From contig NZ_JNIR01000001.1 in NCBI RefSeq assembly GCF_000702605.1, forward strand, positions 1,540,501 to 1,604,500: a stretch of DNA of 64,000 nucleotides, read 5' to 3'. Made by a program: the position numbers and the translations under genes. The notes under the pieces are model-generated. The model did not search any database and was not told the origin of the DNA. It saw nothing but the letters and a program-made list of their open reading frames with translations. Positions 37,578 to 47,364 of the stretch are shown one piece after another. The stretch comes from Exiguobacterium acetylicum DSM 20416. GTDB taxonomy: Bacteria; Bacillota; Bacilli; Exiguobacteriales; Exiguobacteriaceae. Positions within the stretch are counted from its first letter, which is position 1. Each line of letters opens with the position of its first letter.

Positions 37578-38312
37578 TCAGACCCTCTTTCTTTCTTTGA
37601 ACCGGATGGCGGCAATCGTAATATTATCCGCGCCTCCTCGAGCGTTCGCTTCTTTCACCAATCGTCCGACAATCTCATCAAGCGGCTCATCCTGTAAGAT
37701 GATCTGTTCGATGACATCATCTGGTACTTCATCGGTCAATCCGTCACTACAAACGAGGACGAGGTCATAGTCTGGAGCATCTCTGACTTGAATGTCGACT
37801 TCGACCGTTTCGTTCGAGCCGACCGACCGTGTGATGACATTCTTACGTGGATGATTTTCGACTTCCTCATCCGAAAGCTCCCCCATTTGTCGTAACATGT
37901 TGACGTAAGAATGATCGTCCGTCAATTGTTTTAACGCCGTACCTTCAAGGGCATAGACTCTACTATCTCCAACATGACCGATGACGAGCAAATCCTCGAC
38001 CCAGCAGACACAGGCAATGGTCGTTCCGACGATCGCAAGTTGCTCTTCTTTTGAAAACTGAAGAATCCGGGCATTCGCCTCGGCTACACGTTGTTCTATC
38101 CATTCAGACAATTCCATCGGACGATTTGGCATGAGTGAAAAGGATGCTTCAAATACCTCGCGAACGATCGCACTTGCGATATCGCCAGCAGCATGACCTC
38201 CCATACCATCCGCAACGACGGCAAGACCACGTTCGGCGTTCCCGACGAGTAATACCGTATCCTCATTTTTAGTCCTGACTTTCCCAGTAGTCGAAAGGTG
38301 AGCTAACTCCAT
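37578..38312 (-). CDS. prpC: PP2C-family protein phosphatase PrpC
   Basis: Mn-dependent Ser/Thr phosphatase that reverses PrkC phosphorylation, e.g. on translation factors and cell-wall proteins. 244 residues with metal-binding VADGMGGHAAGD, GHVGDSRVY, CSDGLTDEV and GGADNIT. It has GGAGG before its ATG, 18 bases after rsmB. Confidence 0.97.
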   Translation of the reverse strand: MELAHLSTTGKVRTKNEDTVLLVGNAERGLAVVADGMGGHAAGDIASAIVREVFEASFSLMPNRPMELSEWIEQRVAEANARILQFSKEEQLAIVGTTIACVCWVEDLLVIGHVGDSRVYALEGTALKQLTDDHSYVNMLRQMGELSDEEVENHPRKNVITRSVGSNETVEVDIQVRDAPDYDLVLVCSDGLTDEVPDDVIEQIILQDEPLDEIVGRLVKEANARGGADNITIAAIRFKERKRV

Positions 38313-38330
38313 GACAGTCCTCCGTTCGTG

Positions 38331-39662
38331 TCAATCTTCTCGTTTTTTAAACGCGGCAATATAGAAGCCGTCCGTTCCAACTGTCGTCGGTAACAACTTG
38401 AGTTCTGCTCGATCCCCGATCAGATGTCGCACGGATTCTGGCATGCGTGCCGCGAAGGATGTGTCAAAATCGAACCCTTGATCGAGAATGAACGCTGTCT
38501 GCTCCTCGTTTTCTGTCGGATCAATCGTACAAGTCGAATAGACGAAGGTTCCACCCTTTTTAACGAGTGGTAAGACAGCTGTCAGAATATCTCGTTGGAT
38601 TTTCGGCAGTTGCTCGAGCTGTTCCGGACGTTTCGTCCATTTGATATCTGGTTTTCTCCGAATGACACCGAGTCCTGAACAAGGTGCGTCAACAAGAATT
38701 CGATCAAAAGATTCTACTTCAAAGCGTTCCCCTGCTTTACGTGCATCTAACGCTTCTGCTTGAACAGTCGTAAGACCTAATCGTGTCGCTTGCTGTTCAA
38801 TCAGTTTAATCTTATGTGGATGAAGATCAAGTGCCTGTAGTGTACCCGTCGTCAAACCTTCAGCAATGTGCATCGCTTTCCCACCAGGTGCAGCACAGCT
38901 GTCGAGTACATGATCAGATGCTTCTGCACCAAGTGCACGAGCGACAAGCATCGAGCTCTCATCCTGCAAAGATAGGTATCCGCGATTGATCAAATCGGTT
39001 TTTTGAACGCTTCCTCGTTCGATTTCGAGACCGTCTGGCGCTACCGTAGATGGTTTTGCCGTCACACCTTGGTCGAGTAGAAGCTCGATCGCTTCCTCTC
39101 GCGTCGTCTTCGTCCGATTGATACGAACCGTGACCGGTGCAGGCGTGTTATTCAATTGACAGATCTGAAGCGTTTCTTCCGGACCAAACAGTTCAAGCCA
39201 GCGTTCGACGAGCCACTGCGGGTGACTCGTTTCGATACTGATCCGTTTTGCAACAGGCTCAATCTCAGCGAAATGAGGCATTCCCGCCCGTAATACATTC
39301 CGGAGCACTCCGTTGACGACTTTCGAGACATGGACTTTTCCACGTTTTTTAGCAATCTCAACAGCTTCATGGATGACGGCATGATCCGGTACACGATCAA
39401 GATAAAACAACTGATACACACTCATCCGTAACAACGGACGCATGAACGGATCAAGTTTTTTCTGTTTTGCTAAATATGGCTCCAAAATGTAATCAAGCGT
39501 CAACTCACGACTAAGTGTCCCGTAGACGAGTTCCGTGAACAAACCGACATCTGACGCTGAGATAGCACGCTTTTCAAGCATCTGGTGAACGGTGATTGTC
39601 GAGAAGGCACCACCTTGACCGATTTTCATCAGTGTCGTTACTGCTGCGTCGCGTACATTCAT
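38331..39662 (-). CDS. rsmB: 16S rRNA (cytosine-967-C5)-methyltransferase RsmB
   Basis: SAM-dependent m5C methyltransferase. The N-terminal NusB-like domain (~1-140) is followed by the Rossmann domain with SCAAPGGKAMHIAE, DAPCSGLGVIRRKPDI and TCTIDPTENEEQ; the cysteines of the last two are the catalytic pair. 443 residues. It overlaps the def-fmt stop by ATGA. Confidence 0.96.
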   Translation of the reverse strand: MNVRDAAVTTLMKIGQGGAFSTITVHQMLEKRAISASDVGLFTELVYGTLSRELTLDYILEPYLAKQKKLDPFMRPLLRMSVYQLFYLDRVPDHAVIHEAVEIAKKRGKVHVSKVVNGVLRNVLRAGMPHFAEIEPVAKRISIETSHPQWLVERWLELFGPEETLQICQLNNTPAPVTVRINRTKTTREEAIELLLDQGVTAKPSTVAPDGLEIERGSVQKTDLINRGYLSLQDESSMLVARALGAEASDHVLDSCAAPGGKAMHIAEGLTTGTLQALDLHPHKIKLIEQQATRLGLTTVQAEALDARKAGERFEVESFDRILVDAPCSGLGVIRRKPDIKWTKRPEQLEQLPKIQRDILTAVLPLVKKGGTFVYSTCTIDPTENEEQTAFILDQGFDFDTSFAARMPESVRHLIGDRAELKLLPTTVGTDGFYIAAFKKRED

Positions 39663-41041
39663 GCGTTCTCACCTACTTGTTGTCCGAGTTCAAGCGATTG
39701 ACCGATCCCGCGCATGAACGTGGCACCATCCATTCGTTTTTTACCGGACGGTTGTAAGTCGATCAGCTTCAACGCTGTTTCAGAACCCGTTGCGATGACG
39801 GGACCATCTGCTTCTAAAGCGATGATTTCACCCGGTCGTCCCGTTCCTTTGACTTTCGTTGCGAAAAAGACTTTTAAACGATCATTTCCAAGCATCGTAT
39901 ACGTACTCGGGAAAGGATTCATTCCTCGGATTTGATCATAGAGTGTCTCACCCGGTAACGTAAAATCAAGCCGTTCCCGTTCCCGTGAGATATTCGGCGC
40001 AAACGTCGCTTCTGCCTCGACTTGCGCTTCCGGTGTCAATTCACCTGCTAACAGACGCGGCAACGTTTCAAGCAACAGCCGCGCTCCTGCGTCCGCTAAT
40101 TTTTCGAACATCGTTCCGACTGTATCGTTCTCTTCGATCGGAACGATGATTTTTGACAACATATCACCGGCGTCAAGTCGATCGACCATATACATGATCG
40201 TCACGCCCGTCTCTTTTTCGCCATCAATGATTGCTTGATGAATCGGGGCACCGCCACGATATTTCGGTAAGAGTGACGCATGGACATTGATTGCCCCAAA
40301 ACGTGGTGCTTCCAAAATAGCTGTCGGTACAATCTGACCGTAAGCTGCCGTGATAATAAGATCTGGTTTTAAATCAAGGACGTCCTGATAGTCTTCACGA
40401 ATCCGTTTCGGTTGCAACACGGGAATATCGTGTTCCATCGCGACGAGTTTCACTGGTGTCGGTTTGACTTCTCGTTTTCGTCCGACCGGCTTATCTGGTT
40501 GTGAGACGACACCGACGACGTCATACCCGGCATCGATGACTTCACGTAGCGTTCCTGCCGCAAATTCAGGCGTCCCCATGAAGACGACGCGCGGCTTTTC
40601 TTGCTCGACGAGTTTATCCGTGAACAGGACACCGTCTAAATGATCCATCTCGTGCTGGATCGCACGTGCAAAAAAGCCGTTTGCTTTGATTTTGACCGTC
40701 CGTCCAAGACGATCTTGCGACTTGACGACGATGCGGTCGAACCGTTCGACCGGTCCGAAAACACCTGGCATGCTGAGACATCCTTCGTCATCAATCTGTG
40801 AACCATCGGCTTCGATGATTTCCGGATTGATCAGCTCAATCGGTCCTGTCTCATCATCCGTATGGACGACCGCTACACGGATCGGTTGATTGATTTGCGG
40901 TGCCGCTAAGCCGACACCATCATATTCATACATCGTATCGAACATCCGGTCGATCATCTTACCAAGTTTTTTATCGAACTTCGTGACAGGTTCACACACC
41001 TGTCGTAATACGTCATTAGGTACTTCTACTACTTTATACAT
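39659..41041 (-). CDS. def-fmt: Peptide deformylase / methionyl-tRNA formyltransferase fusion
   Basis: One 460-residue frame joins two normally separate enzymes. Residues 1-146 form a peptide deformylase with GVGLAAPQ (42-49), EGCLS (metal Cys88) and HEMDH (130-134). From residue ~149 follows formyltransferase: RVVFMGTPEF, NVHASLLPKYRGGAP (Asn252, His254), DRLDAGD (Asp290) and a C-terminal OB-like domain. There is no linker: DKLVEQE runs straight into KPRVVFMG. Both active sites look intact. The genes are neighbours in Bacillus, so loss of the junction stop explains the fusion. A 2-base sequencing error at the junction is the main alternative. Flanked by priA and rsmB as expected. Confidence 0.9.
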   Translation of the reverse strand: MYKVVEVPNDVLRQVCEPVTKFDKKLGKMIDRMFDTMYEYDGVGLAAPQINQPIRVAVVHTDDETGPIELINPEIIEADGSQIDDEGCLSMPGVFGPVERFDRIVVKSQDRLGRTVKIKANGFFARAIQHEMDHLDGVLFTDKLVEQEKPRVVFMGTPEFAAGTLREVIDAGYDVVGVVSQPDKPVGRKREVKPTPVKLVAMEHDIPVLQPKRIREDYQDVLDLKPDLIITAAYGQIVPTAILEAPRFGAINVHASLLPKYRGGAPIHQAIIDGEKETGVTIMYMVDRLDAGDMLSKIIVPIEENDTVGTMFEKLADAGARLLLETLPRLLAGELTPEAQVEAEATFAPNISRERERLDFTLPGETLYDQIRGMNPFPSTYTMLGNDRLKVFFATKVKGTGRPGEIIALEADGPVIATGSETALKLIDLQPSGKKRMDGATFMRGIGQSLELGQQVGENA

Positions 41042-41050
41042 ACAGACACC

Positions 41051-43375
41051 TCACATGAATACAAATGGATTCAAGTCGATCGCGACTTGTGTTTTTGACT
41101 TTTGACGACGGGCTAAGATATCACGGAGATGTGTCCGGACATCTTCCTGCCCTTTATGTTTAATTAAGACCTGTTGTCGGTACATATTCTTCAGTCGAGC
41201 AAGTGGCGCATCGAACGGTCCATTGACGACTAAGTCCTCTGACTCGAAAGCCCGCAGCTCGGAAGCAATCTGTTGCGCTTCTGCTTGTGCTTCGAGTGGA
41301 TGTGTCGCTGAGACCGTGATTAAACCAAGGAACCAGAATGGAGGGTGTCCCCCGAGTTTGCGCAACTGCATCTCGCGCTTATAGAACGTTTCGAAATCAT
41401 GCTGTTTTGCCGTCTGAATGACGTAGTGCTCCGGATTATAGGTCTGGATGATCGACTGTCCGGCGAGTTGCCCCCGCCCGGCACGACCCGACACTTGCGT
41501 GATCAACTGGAACGTTCGCTCACTTGCCCGAAAATCCGGAATACCGAGCGTCGCATCGGCAGCGAGCACCCCTACGAGCGTGACATTTGGAAAGTCGAGA
41601 CCTTTGGCGATCATCTGTGTCCCGAGAAGAATGTTCCCTTCCTTACGCTCGAAGGCATCGAGTAACTTCTCATGTGCACCTTTACGAGACGTCGTATCCT
41701 GATCCATCCGGATAATGCGCGCTTCCGGAATCAAATGCGCCAACTCTTCCTCGATCTTTTGCGTCCCCGTTCCGAACTGACGAATCTTCGTAGATTCACA
41801 GGACGGACAAGTTTTCGGCATCGCTGCCTCGAATCCACAATAGTGGCACTTCAAGCGATCTTCGTGCTGATGATACGTTAAATTAACGGCACAATGTGGA
41901 CATTGCAACGTCTCACCGCAATCCCGACATAAGACGAATGTCGTGTACCCACGACGGTTCAAAAGCAAGACCGTCTGTTCGCCGCGCTCGATTCGTTCTT
42001 TGATGCCTTCGATGAGTGCAAGACTGAACGGAGTACGATTGCCTCTTTCAAGCTCTTTACGCATATCAACGATGTCGACAGGCGGTAATTCCCCACCAAA
42101 TCGTTCACGAAGCGGTAAGTAATGATAAACCCCTTTTTGTGCCCGCGCATACGTTTCGAGTAACGGTGTTGCACTTCCGAGCACGACGGGACAACGATGA
42201 TAAGCCGCCCGCCACTTCGCGACATCGCGCGTATGATAACGCGGATTCTCTTCTTGTTTATAGGTTGTTTCATGTTCTTCATCGAGAATAATGATTCCGA
42301 TATTCGTCAGCGGCGCAAACACGGCGGACCGTGCACCGACAACGACATCAACCTCGCCTTGGGCGATTTTGCGCCACTCATCATACTTTTCTCCAAGCGA
42401 TAGACCGCTATGCAAGACAGCGACCCGTTCTCCGAAACGACGTTTGAAGCGTTTGACCATCATCGGCGTCAGACTGATTTCAGGAACGAGCAAGATCGCT
42501 TGTCTACCGCGTTCGAGTTGTGCATGAATCGATTCAAGATAGACTTCCGTCTTACCACTTCCTGTTACGCCATGTAACAAGAACGTTCCGGTCTCCGCTT
42601 CAGCCGTGATCGCCGAGACGGCTTCCTGTTGCTTTTCCGTCAAAGAAGACGGCACAAAGATATCTTGGACGAGATGCTCGTAAGGATTTCGCCGCACATC
42701 GATCGTCTCGACTTGAACGATGCCCTTTTTATCGAGGGCGTTCAACGTCGCGCTCGTTGCGCCCGTCGCCTGCTTGATTTCACTCCACAACGCATTCGGA
42801 AATTCTTGGATATACGCATAAAGTGCCGCTTGTTGGCTCGCTTGTTTTGTAAAGGTTGCTTGCTCCTCGAGGAGACGAATCCGTTTATCGGTTTTAGACG
42901 TCTTTTTCTCGCGAATGACCGGTTGAAGCGTCACATCAGCTTGTTTCGCCGCTGTTAAAATGACTTGTTGGACTTCCGTTGGTAATTGACTCATTTTCTT
43001 ACCATGATATGCCCGAAGTGGGCCCGACTCGACTATGACCAGTTTATCATAACTCACCTTTAAGGCAGCCGGCAGCATCGCAAGCAACGCCGTCGCCTGA
43101 AAACACAAGGTCGTTTCTGATAAATACGCCGACAACTCGAGTAATTCTTCCGTATAGGTCGGGGTCTCATCGAGAACACGAACGATTGATTTGACGTTCG
43201 TCAGATCAGACGTAGCTTTTGTTCCAACGACGATTCCAAGCAACGCCCGTGGACCGAATGGTACCTCGACGCGCATCCCGGGAACGATCAACTCTTGCCA
43301 GAGTTTCGGCACGGCGTAATCAAACGGACGATCAACGGTGGCCGCTGCGACATCGACGATGACTTCGGCTATCAT
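41051..43375 (-). CDS. priA: Primosomal protein N' PriA
   Basis: 3'-5' DNA helicase that restarts stalled forks by loading the primosome. 774 residues: N-terminal 3'-DNA-binding domain (VIVDVAAATVDRPFDY), winged helix, helicase core with LLHGVTGSGKTEVYL, ILDEEHETTYKQ and SATPLLETY. The zinc cluster is CRDCGETLQCPHC ... CHYCG ... CPSC. VSGRAGRGQLAGQSIIQT follows. It starts on the coaBC stop (ATGA). Confidence 0.97.
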   Translation of the reverse strand: MIAEVIVDVAAATVDRPFDYAVPKLWQELIVPGMRVEVPFGPRALLGIVVGTKATSDLTNVKSIVRVLDETPTYTEELLELSAYLSETTLCFQATALLAMLPAALKVSYDKLVIVESGPLRAYHGKKMSQLPTEVQQVILTAAKQADVTLQPVIREKKTSKTDKRIRLLEEQATFTKQASQQAALYAYIQEFPNALWSEIKQATGATSATLNALDKKGIVQVETIDVRRNPYEHLVQDIFVPSSLTEKQQEAVSAITAEAETGTFLLHGVTGSGKTEVYLESIHAQLERGRQAILLVPEISLTPMMVKRFKRRFGERVAVLHSGLSLGEKYDEWRKIAQGEVDVVVGARSAVFAPLTNIGIIILDEEHETTYKQEENPRYHTRDVAKWRAAYHRCPVVLGSATPLLETYARAQKGVYHYLPLRERFGGELPPVDIVDMRKELERGNRTPFSLALIEGIKERIERGEQTVLLLNRRGYTTFVLCRDCGETLQCPHCAVNLTYHQHEDRLKCHYCGFEAAMPKTCPSCESTKIRQFGTGTQKIEEELAHLIPEARIIRMDQDTTSRKGAHEKLLDAFERKEGNILLGTQMIAKGLDFPNVTLVGVLAADATLGIPDFRASERTFQLITQVSGRAGRGQLAGQSIIQTYNPEHYVIQTAKQHDFETFYKREMQLRKLGGHPPFWFLGLITVSATHPLEAQAEAQQIASELRAFESEDLVVNGPFDAPLARLKNMYRQQVLIKHKGQEDVRTHLRDILARRQKSKTQVAIDLNPFVFM

Positions 43376-44562
43376 GCCAATGCCTCCGCAAATTGGCGCA
43401 TGAGCGATTTAGCGAGCGTCGATTTCAATTGTTGATCGTATCGCGTGACGGAATCATTCTTCCCGAAGACGACAACCTCGTTTTCGTCGCTGACAAATCC
43501 GATGTCAGAACGAGAGACATCATTCGCGACGATGAAATCCGCCTTCTTTCGGATGAGTTTCTGTTTCGCGAACGTCTCGACATCCGTCGTCTCCGCTGCA
43601 AATCCGACTAATAGTTGGTGTTGTTTCTGCTCACCGAGCGTCTTCAGAATATCCGTCGTCTCCTCGAGTTCAATCCGCAATGGTCCGTGAATTTTCTTTT
43701 GCTTCTGATCGTACTGGACAGACGGTCGATAGTCAGCTACGGCAGCGGACATGATGACGATGTCTTGCGTCTCATAATCACGTAACATGGCTTCGAGCAT
43801 CTCTTCTCCCGACTCAACGGCAATCGTCGATATGCCGGTCGGTAATCCGATCCGAAGGGGTCCATGGACGAGCGTGACATCTGCTCCTGCGTCTCTCGCT
43901 GCTTCCGCAAGTGCAATTCCCGTCTTTCCTGAAGAGTCATTCGTCAAGTAACGGACCGGATCAATCCGTTCAACTGTCGGACCTGCACTGATCAAGACTT
44001 TTCGCCCGGCTAAATACTTATCTTCAAAGAACGTTGAGAGTGTTGCGACTAAGTCTTCCGGTTCAGGTAAACGACCTTTCCCGACCCAACCACATGCGAG
44101 ATTTCCGACTCCCGGTGCAATCACCTGGACACCATCCTGCTTGAGTTGTTCGATATTGCGGACTGTCGCCGGATGTTCGAGCATGTTGACATTCATCGCC
44201 GGTGCGACGATGACGGGACACGTCGCGGCGAGGATCGTTGTCGTAATGAAGTCATCTGCGATCCCGTGTGCGAGTTTTGCGATCAAGTTCGCTGTCGCTG
44301 GTGCGACGACGATTAAGTCCGCTTCGTCCGCTAAATCGATATGGGCGATCTTTGACGGATCATGCTCGATGAAGACATCATCATAGACCGCTTTTCGCGT
44401 CAGTGCTTCAAACGTCGTCTTACCGACGAATTGTTGTGCATTACGCGTCATTGCAACTTGGACGTGTGCCCCTGCTTGAACGAGTTTTGAAGCGAGTGCT
44501 GCTGATTTATAGGAAGCGATTCCACCGCCGACACACAGTAGAATGTTTCGGTTGGTTAACAT
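43372..44562 (-). CDS. coaBC: Bifunctional phosphopantothenoylcysteine decarboxylase/phosphopantothenate-cysteine ligase
   Basis: Performs two steps of coenzyme A synthesis. The N-terminal FMN-dependent decarboxylase (CoaC) has LCVGGGIASYKSA, the His in ADEADLIVVAPATAN region and PAMNVNMLEHPA. The C-terminal CTP-dependent ligase (CoaB) has ISAGPTVERIDPVRYLTNDSSG-type substrate motif and VGFAAET. ATG at 44562 (396 aa) with AAGGAGG; the in-frame codon at 44616 lies inside the rpoZ terminator. Overlaps priA. Confidence 0.96.
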   Translation of the reverse strand: MLTNRNILLCVGGGIASYKSAALASKLVQAGAHVQVAMTRNAQQFVGKTTFEALTRKAVYDDVFIEHDPSKIAHIDLADEADLIVVAPATANLIAKLAHGIADDFITTTILAATCPVIVAPAMNVNMLEHPATVRNIEQLKQDGVQVIAPGVGNLACGWVGKGRLPEPEDLVATLSTFFEDKYLAGRKVLISAGPTVERIDPVRYLTNDSSGKTGIALAEAARDAGADVTLVHGPLRIGLPTGISTIAVESGEEMLEAMLRDYETQDIVIMSAAVADYRPSVQYDQKQKKIHGPLRIELEETTDILKTLGEQKQHQLLVGFAAETTDVETFAKQKLIRKKADFIVANDVSRSDIGFVSDENEVVVFGKNDSVTRYDQQLKSTLAKSLMRQFAEALA

Positions 44563-44580
44563 GTAGGTGTCCTCCTTATT

Positions 44581-44612
44581 GAAAAAAACAGCCACGATGA
44601 CAAGTGGCTGCT
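44581..44612 (-). terminator. Terminator between rpoZ and coaBC
   Basis: GCAGCCAC/GTGGCTG hairpin then seven T residues on the minus strand, abutting the coaBC ribosome site. coaBC-priA-def-fmt must be read by leakage or from an unseen promoter. Confidence 0.85.
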
Positions 44613-44618
44613 TCAAAA

Positions 44619-44822
44619 TTAGTCTTGCGGTTGGTTCGTGACGGATACTTCTTCGAAATAAAGCTCTTCTAAAGCTTTCCCGACCGGTTTATGCGATTTT
44701 GGGTTCGTGACTTTCACGCGTTTCCCGTCTTGGATTTGACGTGCACGCTTAGCGGCAACTGTAACGATCGTATATTTCGACGGTACTTTCTTTTGAAGCT
44801 TATCAACTGATGGATATAACAT
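44619..44822 (-). CDS. rpoZ: RNA polymerase omega subunit
   Basis: 67-residue assembly subunit of RNA polymerase. [20 protein letters not shown] and AAKRARQI match the family core; [10 protein letters not shown] ends it. The ATG at 44822 follows one base after the gmk stop, with GGAGG in the gmk end. The upstream in-frame extension overlaps gmk. Confidence 0.96.
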   Translation of the reverse strand: MLYPSVDKLQKKVPSKYTIVTVAAKRARQIQDGKRVKVTNPKSHKPVGKALEELYFEEVSVTNQPQD

Positions 44823-44823
44823 A

Positions 44824-45480
<657 letters not shown>

Positions 45481-45482
45481 TC

Positions 45483-45512
45483 ATATTAGCAGTAGAGACG
45501 GGAAGTTCGCAA
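45483..45512 (-). promoter_or_regulatory. Possible promoter for gmk
   Basis: TTGCGA (45507-45512), 18-base spacer, TAATAT (45483-45488) on the minus strand, about 35 bases before the gmk start. Both boxes are imperfect. Confidence 0.4.
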
Positions 45513-45609
45513 GTCATCTTTTTTAGCTCGACTGCTTTATCATACCATAACGATGCCATTTCTGTTACCTTTAGAAAGTGAGAACGAAATCAAGAAAGAA
45601 GGTAATCGT

Positions 45610-47301
45610 ATGGCTTTTGACGGATTGATGACGACACGTGTCGTCGAAGAACTCCAACCGCTCGTCGGAGGACGGATCAACAAGGTATACCAACCTTACA
45701 CATTGGATTTAGTATTCCAGGTCCGGGCCGAGCGAAAAAACGTACTATTGCTCGCCTCTGCGAATGCCATGTATGCACGGATGCACATTACGTCGGAAGC
45801 AGTCAGCAACCCGAGTGAACCCCCACTCTTCTGCATGATGCTCCGCAAACATGTCGAAGGCGGATTCATCGAATCAATCGAACAACTCGAACGCGACCGG
45901 ATCATCGTCTTACGCGTCCGGTCACGGAACGAACTCGGTGATGAGGAAGCGAAAAAAATCTATGTCGAGTTGATGGGACGTCACTCGAACATCATTTTGA
46001 CCGATGGACAAGATAAGATCCTCGATGCGATCAAACACTTGCCCCTCAGTCAAAATACCTTCCGGACGATCATGCCGGGCATGACTTATCAACTTCCACC
46101 AGCACAGGATAAAGTTGATCCGCTTACAGGAGATATCGAAAAGGCGCTTCACCGGATCGACTGGAACGCCGGGAAACTCGATCGCCAGTTACTTGGTCTG
46201 TTCAGTGGTCTATCCCCGCAAATCGCAAAAGAGATCGTGACACGGGCAGGTCTTGCCAACCGGACAAATCTTGCATCTGCTTTTCAAGATGTCCTGAAGG
46301 AACTCGATGGTCCTTATGTCTTACAACGGATGGAGGGTGGTAAGGAACGCTTCGCCCCCGTCCGCTTAACGGAAGGATCCATCATCGATGAAAAGATGTT
46401 CGAGACGAGTGGTCAAGTCCTCGATGCCTTCTTCCATCAAAAAGCGAACCGCGATCGCGTCAAACAACAAGCAGCTGATCTCGAACGGTTCATCAAGAGT
46501 GAATATGATAAAAATATTCTAAAACGCTCGAAACTCGAAAAAGATTTAGAAGCGACGCTACGGATGGATGAGTGGAAACATAAAGGGGAATTACTGACGA
46601 CCTATCTGTATCAGCTCGAACGTGGGATGAAGGAAGCGACAGTCGTCGATTACTATGACCCAGACGGCGCTGAGATCACGATTTCGCTCGACCCTCGCTT
46701 TTCACCGAATGAGAACGCGCAACGTTACTACAAACGGTATAACAAATTAAAAACCGCCAAAGTCGAAGTCGCGCGTCAGCTCGAGAAGAACCAAGCTGAG
46801 ATTGCATATTTTGAAGGTTTGCTTGCACAGCTCGACGTCGCGTCCCCGGAAGACATTCGGGAAATGCGCGAGGAACTCGTCGAAGAAGGTTATCTGCGCG
46901 AACGACAAAAGAAGAAAAAGAAACCACAGCTCCCACAACTCGAAGCATACCGTTCTTCGACTGGTCTTCCATTCTTCGTCGGAAAGAACAATAAACAAAA
47001 TGATTACGCGACGTTCAAGTTCGGTCGACGGTCCGATACGTGGCTACACACGAAGGATATCCCGGGATCGCACGTCATCATTCAAAGTGATACACCTGAC
47101 GAGACGACGTTGAAGGAAGCAGCGATTGTCGCGGCTTATTTCTCGAAAGCACGTGAGTCGAGCCAAGTCCCGGTCGACTTCACGGAACTACGTTATGTCA
47201 AAAAACCGAGTGGTGCAAAACCCGGATTCGTCATCTATACGGATCAAACGACTCTTTACGTCACACCTGATCCAGATGTCGTCCAATCCTTACGTCAATG
47301 A
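45610..47301 (+). CDS. rqcH: Rqc2/NEMF homolog RqcH (fibronectin-binding protein A family)
   Basis: Binds stalled 50S-peptidyl-tRNA and recruits tRNA-Ala to add C-terminal alanine tails that mark nascent chains for ClpP. 563 residues: NFACT-N domain (MAFDGLMTTRVVEEL; QVRAERKNVLLLASAN), helix-hairpin-helix, two long coiled coils (~290-440), and the C-terminal NFACT-R domain with FVGKNNKQNDYATFK and DTWLHTKDIPGSHVII. The ATG at 45610 has GAAGG; the longer frame from 45553 has no ribosome site. Older annotation calls it fibronectin-binding. Confidence 0.94.
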   Translation: MAFDGLMTTRVVEELQPLVGGRINKVYQPYTLDLVFQVRAERKNVLLLASANAMYARMHITSEAVSNPSEPPLFCMMLRKHVEGGFIESIEQLERDRIIVLRVRSRNELGDEEAKKIYVELMGRHSNIILTDGQDKILDAIKHLPLSQNTFRTIMPGMTYQLPPAQDKVDPLTGDIEKALHRIDWNAGKLDRQLLGLFSGLSPQIAKEIVTRAGLANRTNLASAFQDVLKELDGPYVLQRMEGGKERFAPVRLTEGSIIDEKMFETSGQVLDAFFHQKANRDRVKQQAADLERFIKSEYDKNILKRSKLEKDLEATLRMDEWKHKGELLTTYLYQLERGMKEATVVDYYDPDGAEITISLDPRFSPNENAQRYYKRYNKLKTAKVEVARQLEKNQAEIAYFEGLLAQLDVASPEDIREMREELVEEGYLRERQKKKKKPQLPQLEAYRSSTGLPFFVGKNNKQNDYATFKFGRRSDTWLHTKDIPGSHVIIQSDTPDETTLKEAAIVAAYFSKARESSQVPVDFTELRYVKKPSGAKPGFVIYTDQTTLYVTPDPDVVQSLRQ

Positions 47302-47308
47302 CGCTACA

Positions 47309-47360
47309 CAAAAAAGCGCTGTTTTTCCTAAATATTACTTAGGAGAAACAGCGCTTTTTC
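47309..47360. terminator. Bidirectional terminator between rqcH and the exporter gene
   Basis: A long hairpin AAAAAAGCGCTGTTT-TCCTAA / TTAGGA-AAACAGCGCTTTTT between converging genes, with T tracts on both strands. Confidence 0.88.
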
Positions 47361-47364
47361 ATCG

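Noticed and set aside
45610-47301. Fibronectin-binding adhesin as the role of the rqcH product
   Set aside because: The protein has no signal peptide and has the NFACT domain order of the ribosome quality-control factor; the adhesin name is historical.
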